Source: Stomoxys calcitrans
Lineage: Eukaryota > Arthropoda > Insecta > Diptera > Muscidae
Reading direction: 5' to 3'
Length of the DNA stretch: 64,000 nt
Assembly (NCBI RefSeq): GCF_963082655.1
Contig: NC_081554.1
Span: forward strand, 46,248,826 to 46,312,825
A model generated the notes under the pieces. It was not told the DNA's origin, did no database searches, and saw nothing but the letters and a program-made list of their open reading frames with translations. The translations under genes were made by a program, and so were the position numbers. The stretch's first letter is position 1. The number at the start of each line of letters is the position of its first letter. Below are positions 55,415-64,000 of the stretch, one piece after another.

Positions 55415-57394
55415 CAGTAAAGAAAGGCAAAAGTCGGGCGGTGCCGACTCTTTAATACCCTACACCACCTAGTGCATGTAGTAATCGAAATCTAGTCAGA
55501 CTTTAATTTGGATACCAATTGAAATAGCAATTTAGAACTTTGCAAGATTTTCCTACCATAGGACAAAAAATTTGGATTTCCACATCTTTAAAAGGCCATA
55601 GCGGATAAAAGATTATATGGGAGTTATATCGAAACCTGTGCCAACGACAATCTCTATTTGACATCCCTTTATGTGTCATTAAGATGTGACCAAAATTGTG
55701 GTTTTTACTGCCATAAAAGTCCATATCGGACGAAATATAGACATTGGAGTTATATCTAAATCTGGACAGATTTTAATGAAATTTTGCGCACGTATTGGAA
55801 TTCTACAGACTTAAAAGGCCATATCAGATGAACGATATATATGGTAGCTTAATCAAAATCTAAATCGATTTTTATGAAATTTTGCACACATATGAAGACG
55901 TCGAATAAAGCACCTCATGCAAAATTTTGTAAAGATCGGACCAAAATTGTGGCTTCTAAAGTCTTTAAAAGCCAAATCCGATGAAATATTGGGTTGCCCA
56001 AAAAGTAGTTGCGGATTTTTCATATAGTCGCCCTTGACAAATTTTTTCACAGCTTGTGACTTGGTAATTGCATTCTTTCTTCTGTCAGTTGTCAGCTGTT
56101 ACTTTTAGCTTGCTTTAGAAAAAAGTGTAGAAAATGTATATTTGATTAAAGTTCATTCTAAGTTTTATTTAAAAAGCATTTACTTTCTTTTAAAAAATCC
56201 GCAATTACTTTTTGGGCAACCCAATATATATATGGTATCTATATCTAAATCCGAACCGAATTTTATGAAATTTTGCACATACATTGAGACTTTTCAAAAT
56301 CGACCCACACCAAATTTGGTAAAGATCGGACCAAAATTGTGGTTTTTACAGCTTTAATAGTTAAAATCGGATGAAAGATATATATGGGAGCTATATCTAA
56401 ATCTGAACCGATTTTTATGAAATTTCTCAGATATATTAAGATCAGTAACAAAACAGTCCGTGCCAAATTTCGTGCAGATCGGTTGAAAATTGTAGCTACT
56501 ACGGCCATTTAAGTGCAAATCGGGCGATACATATATATGGGAGCTATATCAAAATCTGAACCGATTTTTATGAAATTTTGCACAAATGTGGAGACGTCAA
56601 ATAAAACTTCCCATGCCAAATTTTGTAAAGATCGGTAAAAAATTGTGGCTTCTACAGCCTTAAAAAGCCAAATAGGATGATATATATATATGGGAACTAT
56701 ATCTAAATCTGAACCGATTTTTATGAAATTTTCCATATATAGTAAGATCAGTAACAAAACAATCTGTGAAAATCGGGCGATACATATATATGGTATCTAT
56801 ATCTAAATCTGAACCGATTTTTATGAAATTTTTCACACATATGAAGATGTCAAAACACCCCATGCCAAATTTTATAAAGATCGGACTAAAACTGTGGCTT
56901 CTACAGCCATAAAAGTCCATTTTGGATGAATGTATATATGGGAGCTATATCTAAATCTGAACCGATTTTTATGAATTTTTGCACACACATGGAGACCTAA
57001 TACCAAATAAAATATCCATTGCCAAATTTTGTGAAAATCGGACGAAAATTGTGGCTTCTACAGCCTTAAAAAGGCATATCGGATAAAGATATATATGGGA
57101 GCTATATCTAAATCTCAACCGATTTTTTTCAAAGTCAATAGCGTTTGACCTTGGGCCAAAAAAGTGGCATGTGCAAACTTTCGTGACAATCGGACAACAA
57201 ATACGACCTGCACTTTGATTACAAGAATACATGGACTCACAGATGGACAGACGGACATGGCTAAATCGAATCAGAAAGTGATTCTGAGTCGATCGGTATA
57301 CTTATCAATGGGTCTAGCTCTTCTCCGTCTTAGCGTTGCAAACATATGCACAAATCTATAATACCCTGTACCACAGTGGTGGTGCAGGGTATAA
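55415..57394 (+). mobile_element. C-family element 3, full length, carrying a MITE
   Basis: The left end is CAGTAAAGAAAGGCAAAAG, the hairpin TCGGGCGGTGCCGA and TTAATACCCTACACCA. Units (TATATATGGGAGCTATATCT, AAATCTGAACCGATTTTTAT) have their GGGAGCTATATC motif at 56386, 56539 and 56692, a 153-bp period. A short tract GATGGACAGACGGACATGG (57243) is followed by AATCGAATCAGAAAGTGATT, GGGTCTAGCTCTTCTCCG and the right end AATACCCTGTACCACAG, GGTGGTGCAGGGTATAA. The MITE at 55989-56224 interrupts a unit. Confidence 0.93.
55989..56224 (+). mobile_element. mariner-derived MITE, 236 bp
   Basis: The ends TTGGGTTGCCCAAAAAGTAG and CTTTTTGGGCAACCCAA are inverted, with TA on both sides (55987-55988 and 56225-56226). 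The right 80 bp match the 3' end of the mariner at 1297-1384 in reverse. The left 130 bp (TTTCATATAGTCGCCCTTGA, GTGACTTGGTAATTGCATTC) are presumably the mariner's own 5' end, which the copy at 1297-2239 has lost. Confidence 0.95.
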
Positions 57395-57465
57395 CGATAG
57401 GTTGGGACGTCGGGTAGTAGCCCATCACCAGGAAAACTTAAAAAAAAAATACTTGAAAAAAAAAA
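57395..57465 (+). repeat. 72-bp direct repeat, copy 1
   Basis: GATAGGTTGGGACGTCGGGT, AGTAGCCCATCACCAGGAAA, then A-rich TTAAAAAAAAAATACTTGA. Copy 2 lies at 58667-58740, so the pair brackets A element 9. Confidence 0.8.
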
Positions 57466-58666
57466 CAAGTAAAAGCGTGCTAAGTTCGGCCAGGCCGAAT
57501 CTTATATACCCTCCACCATGGATCGCATTTGTCGAGTTATTTTCCCTGCATCTCTTCTTAGGCAAAAAAAGGATATAAGAAAAGATTTGCTCTGCTATTA
57601 GAGCGATATCAAGATATGGTCCGGATTGGACCACAATTAAATTATATGTTGGAGACCTGTGTTAGATGTCAGCCAATTCGAATAAGAATTGCGCCCTTTA
57701 GGGGCTCAAGAAGTAAAATAGAGAGATCGATTTATATGGGAGCTGTAACGGGCCATAGACCGATTCAGACCATAATAATTACGTATGTTGATGCTCATGA
57801 GAGAATCCGTCGTACAAAATTTCAGGCAAATCGGATAATAATTGCGACCTCTAGAGGCTCAAGAAGTCAAGACCCAAGATCGGTTTATATGGCAGCTATA
57901 TCAGAAACATACTTGGCACAGTTGTTGGATATCATAACAAAACACGTCGTGCAAAATTTCATTTTAATCGTATAATAATTGCGACCTCTAGAGGCTCAAG
58001 AAGTCAAGACCCCAATTCTGTTTATATGGCAGCTATATCAGGTTATGGACCGATTTGAACCATACTTGGCACAGTTGTTGGACATCATAACAAAACACGT
58101 CGTGCAAAATTTCATTCCAATCGGATAAGAACTGCGCCCTCTAGAGGCTCAAGAAATCAAGACCCAAATTCGGTTTATATGGCAGCTATATCAGGTTATG
58201 GACCGATTTGAACCATACTTGGCACAGTTGTTGGATATCATAACAAAACACGTCGTGCAAAATTTCATTCCAATCGGATAAGAATTGCGCACTCTAGAGG
58301 CTCAAGAAGTCAAGACCCAAGATCGGTTTATATAGCAGCTATATCAAAACATGGACCGATATGGCCCATTTACAATATCAACCGACCTACACTAATAAGA
58401 AGTATTTGTGCAAAATTTCAAGCGGCTAGCTTTTTTCCTTCGGAAGTTAGCGTGCTTTCGACAGACAGACAGACGGACGGACGGACGGACGAACGGACGG
58501 ACAGACGGACGGACGGACAGACGGATGGACATGGCTAGATCGACATAAAATGTCGCGACGATCAAGAATATATATATTTTATGGGCTCTCAGACGAATAT
58601 TTCGAGTAGTTACAAACAGAATAACAAAATTAGTACACCCCCATCCTATGGTGGAGGGTATAAAAA
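57466..58666 (+). mobile_element. A-family element 9, full length
   Basis: The left end ACAAGTAAAAGCGTGCTAAG, a hairpin TTCGGCCAGGCCGAA, TATACCCTCCACCATGGATC, about four and a half units with one internal deletion (near 57903), the tract GACGGACGGACGGACGAACG (58460-58533), the tail and the right end CCTATGGTGGAGGGTATAAA are present. Confidence 0.95.
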
Positions 58667-58740
58667 GATAGGTTGGGGCGTCGGGTTAGTAGCACGTCAC
58701 TCATAAAACTTAAAAAAAAATACTTTGAAAACAAAAAAAC
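58667..58740 (+). repeat. 72-bp direct repeat, copy 2
   Basis: GATAGGTTGGGGCGTCGGGT, TAGTAGCACGTCACTCATAA, then an A-rich end. It lies where the 3' end of the reverse-oriented LINE at 58741-60000 would be, so it may be that LINE's 3' terminus. Confidence 0.8.
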
Positions 58741-59618
58741 GAAGTAGATTAAAAACTGATTCCCCCTATGTTAACGATCCCTGCAACCGTTTTATGGGCC
58801 ATGATATGCTTATCTGCACCTGAAATGTCTGCACTCTTATTAGAGAGGATTCAGTGGACGTACTGGCGGATGTATTGGAGCAAATCAGCAATCAGAAGAC
58901 TGATTTCCGAAGAACACACACCTTGAACGAATTGATAGAACAGCGCCACACAACCCACATTTCGACGATGTTCAAGTTAAGCAAAAAGAGTTGGATACCC
59001 TAACATCACCAATTAACACCAATACACGCCTCTGGACACGATCAAGCAGCTCTAGGGATGATTTTGGAACTCCGGCTCATATATGCGAGTTGAATTCCAT
59101 CTCCGGCCCGATGTACGTAGTGTATATATGAAGAAGATCAGAGAGAGTGAATTATTTCTTACACCGCTTAACAAACCGCAAGCACTTGAATGCTTCCTTC
59201 GACACTTCGAATACATGTTTTGACCACCCAACGGATATCACATTGAAACTTCATGGCCAGAATATCAAGAGCCTCTGACTGCTTGATATCTACACCGTCC
59301 ATAGATATGAGCGATGGTAAAGTGGCAGTAAATCGTTTGTGGGGCAACAAATAGCACTGTGTCTGGCGTGCATTAAAATTCACTCTGTTCATTTAATCAC
59401 ACTCGGAAATGGCCAGAAGAGTGTTACGTCCATAATCAGCCTCTTTTGTTTAATCTCTCGAAGACTCGGTCTATGGTCGAATGAAAATGAATGACGGAGA
59501 TTGTTGTCATCCGAGAACGAGTAGATCGAATTCGAAGGCAGACCCAGTAGATCGACGATTAAAATAAGAAAAAGAGAGGGAGAAAGGACAGAGCCTTGTG
59601 GAACTGCTGCTGTCTATC
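58741..59618 (-). pseudogene. CR1/L2-like LINE, RT motif C to C-terminus
   Basis: Reading down from 59618, the minus strand gives a motif-B remnant (H-K-A-L-S-F-L for the usual QGSVLSP, frame-shifted), LFLILIVDLLGLPSNSIYSF then S-D-D-N-N (motif C, Ser before the Asp pair), SFDHRPSLREIKQKRLIM, MNRVNFNARQTQCYLLPHKR and DGVDIKQSEALDILAMKF. Further down the frames read IYTTYIGPEMEFNSHI, SSLELLDRVQRRVLVLIGD. The motifs VNFNARKTQ and KSSLELLDRVQ fit the CR1/L2-type order. Stops and frameshifts are common. The MITE at 59621 splits it from its N-terminal side at 59862. Confidence 0.8.
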
Positions 59619-59620
59619 TA

Positions 59621-59859
59621 TTGGGTTGCCCATAAAAGTAATTGCGGATTTTTCATATAGTCGGCGTTGAAAAATTTTTTCACAGCTTGTGACTCTGTAA
59701 TTGCATTCTTTCTTCTGTCAGTAATCCGCTGTTACTTTTAGCTTGCTTTAGAAAAAAAAATGTAAAAAAAGTATATTTGATTAAAGTTCATTCTAAGTTT
59801 TATTAAAAATGCATTTACTTTCTTTTAAAAAATCCGCAATTACTTTTTGGGCAACCCAA
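59621..59859 (+). mobile_element. mariner-derived MITE, 239 bp, inserted in CR1/L2-like LINE
   Basis: It has the same ends and interior as the MITE at 55989, with TA at 59619-59620 and 59860-59861. Minor differences are an extra A in the left repeat (GCCCATAAAAGTAATT) and a poly-A expansion. LINE coding sequence continues on both sides. Confidence 0.95.
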
Positions 59860-59861
59860 TA

Positions 59862-60000
59862 TATTCGTCAGTTGAGAACCCCTCTACAACAACTCTTAGA
59901 GTGCGTTCTCTGAGAAAACTGCATATAAATCGTGCGAAGTTATTACCGACATATTTACCGACTTGGACATATCCAGAGCCACGGTCTAACTCTCACCGAA
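59862..60000 (-). pseudogene. CR1/L2-like LINE, RT part upstream of the MITE
   Basis: The minus strand reads ARFICSFLRERTLRVVVEGF, S-T-D-E-Y directly upstream of the MITE, and T-V-A-L-D-M-S-K near 59975. This is the RT segment between motif A (ALDxSKAFD) and motif B (GVPQGS), in the correct order relative to 58741-59618. The copy becomes unrecognisable beyond 60000. Confidence 0.8.
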
Positions 60001-61420
60001 CGGGTGAATAGAGCTAATCCAACGTTCAGATGGGAATGCCATCGGGTAACTCGATTGAGTTGTGTGTTTGAGTTGCTATTCGTATTAATCGGTTAACCCA
60101 TCTCTGATATCTTGAATATAATGCGAAATATTTAGGGTTTTGGGGCTTAGTTCTGTTCAGCTAATACCATCCCCCAGATTTTGACCAAAGATTTAGCTCA
60201 TCCTTGTTAAACCCTTCTTGACTTGTTAGCTACATTCCTTAAAGTTCAGTCTCTTTTGCCAAAACAAACACACCACATCATAATAAATAACTAGATTTTT
60301 TTTTTTTGCCAATGTGCAGTAATGGCATACAATGAAGTGCCATCCATTCGAGATGCCCAGGTTTGGTTGGCTATTGATAACGTTAGTATCAGCAGCTTAA
60401 AACACTTTGACAATTGTTTAAACAGCATTAATGTCAGTGACAGTAAAATGTTGCAGCTCTACCATCACCATTGCCAACAGCAGCAGTATCCCATCGAGTG
60501 ATTGCTGTTGCTGATGCCTTTGTCAGTATTGGTGCCAGTGCTATTGCCACAACCACAACCGATATCAAGTTGCAGTCTCTTCGTCAGTATCTATCGTTGC
60601 ATCGATTACTGGCTTCCAACCAGTAAGTGGCAAATGTCAATGCCTGATGCTCACCAGGAGCAATGGGGCATTGTACTGGGGATCATTTGTTGAATACTTG
60701 CGAGTTGTTGCAAGCCCTCACACATACACTTACATACATAGATGCACATACATGTATACCCTATAATTTAAAATAAGCTTATCATTTATCGTTGACAGAA
60801 TCTTGAAGAGCTTCTATTGAGTTTCCTGCCGAAGTGCAATTGTGTAACTTGGCTCGCCCACAATATTCTCTATTTAAAATGAATGGGATGACAAGCATGG
60901 CTTAAGGACATATCCATGCAAATGGAAATTAATTTTCCTCAATACAACTACCATGAATTTCATAGGAGGATATATATATGCATTCATGACTGTAAATTTT
61001 CAGGAATATCCATAGAGATTTTCTTCATGCAAACCAAACTACAAACTACAAGACGTCAATATTCCAAGGGATTAGTTCACAGCATAATGGATTCATTCCA
61101 GTTCGCTTGTTCATAAAGTTTGATTGGTTTTGGAAAACGAGAACGAACAATTCCGGGACAAAATAAAAATCATCCGGCAAGGCGATTGTCCACCAACATA
61201 TGTGAATGTCTGTGCGTGCGTGTTACTCGAACATAAGCTCTTGAAGCGTGAATTTCTTCTATTGAACAGGAATCCAATTATTTTTGCAACTTGTTCATGT
61301 AGCTGAAGGCAAGGCAAAGGTTATCATTGTCTTTGTTCCTGGAGTAGAAATTTTGTGAAATACTCCTTAAATTTTTAATGATTGCAAGTTCGTTTCATTT
61401 TGATAGCAGTGTTTCAAGAG
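60001..61420. other. no gene seen; unique-looking DNA
   Basis: No repeat family or recognised coding sequence is visible. A T run lies at 60298. GCTGTTGCTGATGCCTTTGT and CAGCAGCAGTATCCC form weak trinucleotide tracts near 60480-60520. Open frames at 60502-60693 and 60916-61116 are unassigned. Confidence 0.5.
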
Positions 61421-61590
61421 AAACATGTAACTGCTTGTTAAGTTCTGCCGGGCCGAAACTTATATACCCTCCATCATGGATAGCAGTTGTTTGCCCGGTA
61501 TCTCTTTTTTTTTGGGCAAACAAAGGATAATGCATAAGAATTGCTATGCTATTGGTGCTATATCAAGTTATGGTCCGATTCGAACCAAAA
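61421..61590 (+). mobile_element. A-family element 10, left part
   Basis: AACATGTAACTGCTTGTTAA, hairpin TTCTGCCGGGCCGAA, TATACCCTCCATCATGGATA and the first unit up to GGTCCGATTCGAACCAAAA. The next A bases (TTGAATGTAGAAGACC) appear at 63375, after the nested B element. Confidence 0.88.
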
Positions 61591-63374
61591 AGAAGTAAAA
61601 AGGCATTAAGTTCGGCCGGGCCGAACTTTGGATACCCACCACCTCGGGTATGTATGTAAACCCCCTTTCGTCACAATCCCATGAAAATTGGATAACTTAT
61701 GCACCCAAATTCGGCATGGACATTGAGTGGTCTTATAAATATAAGTCACTGTTGAATTTTGTATTTCAAATTTCAATAAAATCGGGGAATTAATAAAGAT
61801 TTAATGAGCTTCAGACCCTTAGCCGGCATATCGGTCTATATGACAGCTATATCCAAACACAGTCCTATTTTTACCATATTTGGGTCGGATGGCGGGTGGC
61901 CTTAAACTACTCACTTTATAAAATTTCAGTGAAATTGGATAAAAAATAATGCTTTTATGGGCTTCAGACCCTATATCGGGAGATCGGTCTATATGGCAGC
62001 TATACCTAAATATAGTCCGATCCAAATCATATTTTGGGCCGATGTTGGGAGACCTAAAACTACCAACTGTTTCAAATTTCAGCGAAATCGGGTAATAAAT
62101 AGACCTTTAATGGGCCTCAGACCCTTTATCGGGAGATCGGTCTATATGACAGCTATATCTAAATAAAGTCCGATTTGAACCATATTTGGGTCAGATGTTG
62201 GTAGGCCTAAAGCTACGTTCCATTTTAAATTCCAGCAAATTGGATAAAAAATGCAGCTTTTATGGGCTTCAGACCCTTTATCAGGAGATCGGTCTATATG
62301 TCAGCTATATCTAAATATAGTCCGATCTGAACCATACTTAGGTCAGATGTTGGGAGGCTTAAAATAACCAACTGTTTCAAATTTCAGCGAAAATGAGCAA
62401 TAATTAAAGCTTTTATGGGCTTCAGACCCTTTATCGGCAGATCGGTCTATATGGCAGCTATATCTAAATGTAGTCCGATCTGAACCACATTTAGGTCAGA
62501 TGTCGGGAAGCTTAAAATAACCAACTGTTTCAAATTTCAGCGAAATTGAGTAATAATTAAAGCTTTTATGGGCTTCAGACCCTTTATCGGCAGATCGGTT
62601 TATATGGCAGCTATATATAAATATAGTCCGATCTAAATCATATTTTGGTCAGATGTTGGTAGGCCTAAAAATACTCACTATTTTAAATTCCAGCGAAATC
62701 GGATAAAAAATAAAGCTTTTATGGGCTTCAGATCCTTAATCGGCAGATCGGTCTATATGGCAGCTATATCTTAATATAGTCCGATCTGAACCATATTTGG
62801 GTCCGATGTTAGGAGGCCTAAAAATACTCGCTGTTTTAAATTTCAGTGAAATTGAATAAAAGATAATGCTTTTATGGGCTTCAGACCCTTTATCGGCAGA
62901 TCGGTCTATATGGCAGCTATATCTAAATATAGTCCGATCTGAACCATATTTACGCCAAATGTCGGGAGGTCAAAAACTACTCATTGTTTAAAATTTAATT
63001 AAAATGGAATGAAAAATTAAGTTTTTAGGGGCATTAGACCCTTTATCGAAAAATCGGTCTATATAGCAGCCATATCCAAATATGGTCCGATTTGCCCGTT
63101 CAAGAACTTAACTAGCGTGCATCAAAAAGACGTATCTGTGCCATATTACAGCTCAATATCTCAATTTTTGAAGCCTGTTGAGTGATTAAAACAGACGGAC
63201 GGACGGATAGACAGACAGACGAACAGACACACGGACCTCGTTAAATCGTCTTTGAATTTTACGACGATCCGAAATATTTATATTTTGTAGGGTCGGAAAT
63301 TGATATTTCGATGTATTGCAAACGGAAGGACTTAATGAATATACCCCCTTTCCTACGGTGGTGGGTATAATAAA
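61591..63374 (+). mobile_element. B-family element 3, complete, nested in A element 10
   Basis: The left end is AGAAGTAAAAAGGCATTAA, a hairpin with a 10-bp stem (AAGTTCGGCC / GGCCGAACTT) and GATACCCACCACCTCGGG. About nine units follow (GGTCTATATGGCAGCTATAT, CTTTTATGGGCTTCAGACCC), then the tract GACGGACGGACGGATAGACA (63194) and the right end TACGGTGGTGGGTATAATAA. The units form a subfamily distinct from 11388-13788. Confidence 0.93.
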
Positions 63375-63770
63375 TTGAATGTAGAAGACCATTGTAAAGT
63401 CGTGTTAAATTTCAGTCAATTTGAGGAAGAATTGCCACCTTTCTGGGCTTAAATACAGAGATCAGTATTTATGAGAGCTGTATCAGGCTATAGACCGAAT
63501 CAGACAATATTTGACGCGTATGTTGATGGTCTTGAGAAAAGCTGTTGTACAAAATTTCAGATTTCACTAATAAGAAGTATTTGTGTAAAATTGCAAGTAT
63601 CTAGCATTACTTCTTCGAAAGTTAGCTTGCTTTCGCAGACTGACTGTCGGATATGGCTAGCTCAAGATATCAAGGTATATATGTTCAGGGGTCTTTGACG
63701 AATATTTCAAGGTGTTACAAACGGAATGACGAAATTAGTATACCCCCATCCTATGGTGGAGGGTATAAAA
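63375..63770 (+). mobile_element. A-family element 10, right part
   Basis: It resumes at TTGAATGTAGAAGACCATTG, passes one and a half units, AAAGTTAGCTTGCTTTCGCA, a nearly lost microsatellite and the tail, to CCTATGGTGGAGGGTATAAA. Together with 61421-61590 it makes one A element. Confidence 0.88.
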
Positions 63771-63835
63771 AACAAGTAAAAGCGATCTAAGTTAGGCCGG
63801 GATGAATCTTGTTATACAAAATAAATTTAGTTGAA
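63771..63835 (+). mobile_element. A-family left end 11, fragment
   Basis: AACAAGTAAAAGCGATCTAA, GTTAGGCCGGGATGAATCTT begins immediately at the right end of element 10 and is lost after about 60 bp. Confidence 0.75.
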
Positions 63836-63869
63836 GGCCATAATTTTACTCTACCTACCAAACTAATCT

Positions 63870-64000
63870 TAATTCTTGAATCTTGATTTCTTGAGCCACT
63901 AGATTGCGCAATTCTTATCCGATTTGAAATTTGAAATTTTGCACGAAGTATTTTGTTATGATATGTAACAACTGTGGCAATTATGGTTCAAATCGGTCCA
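63870..64000 (-). mobile_element. A-type unit, reverse, runs off the window
   Basis: TGATTTCTTGAGCCACTAGA, TTGCGCAATTCTTATCCGAT, TGGTTCAAATCGGTCCA is an A unit in reverse. Its element continues beyond the window. Confidence 0.8.

Noticed and set aside
57395..58740. LTRs flanking an element
   Set aside because: 72 bp is too short, lacks TG…CA ends, and the enclosed DNA is an ordinary A element without gag-pol.

Overview
The window looks like accessory, repeat-dense DNA from a higher (calyptrate) fly, for example a muscid. The reasons are (i) dozens of short elements ending in GGGTATAAAAA with a GACGGACG-type microsatellite, which recall the dipteran DINE-1/mini-me (Helentron-like) group, (ii) mariner, piggyBac, BEL/Pao, R1, RTE, jockey and RNase H-bearing LINE relics, and (iii) a tRNA-derived SINE. 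The species is an inference. I find no convincing intact host gene; nearly every protein-like stretch is a broken transposon, and most other open frames are artefacts of tandem repeats.

Layout. 1-2240: LINE traces, two SINE fragments and a mariner. 3.5-6 kb: old repeat units, then a 339-bp tandem array made from the 3' coding part of an RTE LINE. 6-10.3 kb: an RNase H LINE (called RH here) interrupted by an RTE fragment and a SINE, more RTE, and a B-family element. 11.4-13.8 kb: a full B element with about 13 units of 153 bp. 14-16 kb: LINE C-termini and two jockey copies. 16.8-19.2 kb: SINE and a second RH copy. 20.7-22.7 kb: a 124-bp satellite. 24.1-26.5 kb: third RH copy, a gag-like repeat ORF and a SINE. 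26.6-29.1 kb: a complete piggyBac copy with TTAA flanks. 31-33.6 kb: C and A elements head to tail. 34.6-36.4 kb: BEL/Pao gag-protease. 36.6-40.7 kb: RTE LINE with an R1-clade LINE inserted. 41.8-51.3 kb: A elements nested with a ~130-bp-unit repeat (D). 51.6-58.7 kb: B/C chimera, C elements, a mariner MITE and an A element. 58.7-60 kb: CR1/L2-like LINE with a second MITE. 61.4-64 kb: a B element nested inside an A element.

The most interesting theme is the A/B/C elements. Their terminal sequences differ, but they share one plan: a terminal hairpin, a subterminal inverted repeat, a tandem core whose unit is 153 bp in all three families, a GTCY microsatellite and a TATAAAAA terminus. Two nested insertions give in-window empty sites without target-site duplication, and two elements are chimeras joined at the microsatellite. 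I see no Rep/Helicase gene, so all copies would be non-autonomous. Names A, B, C, D and RH are labels used only here.
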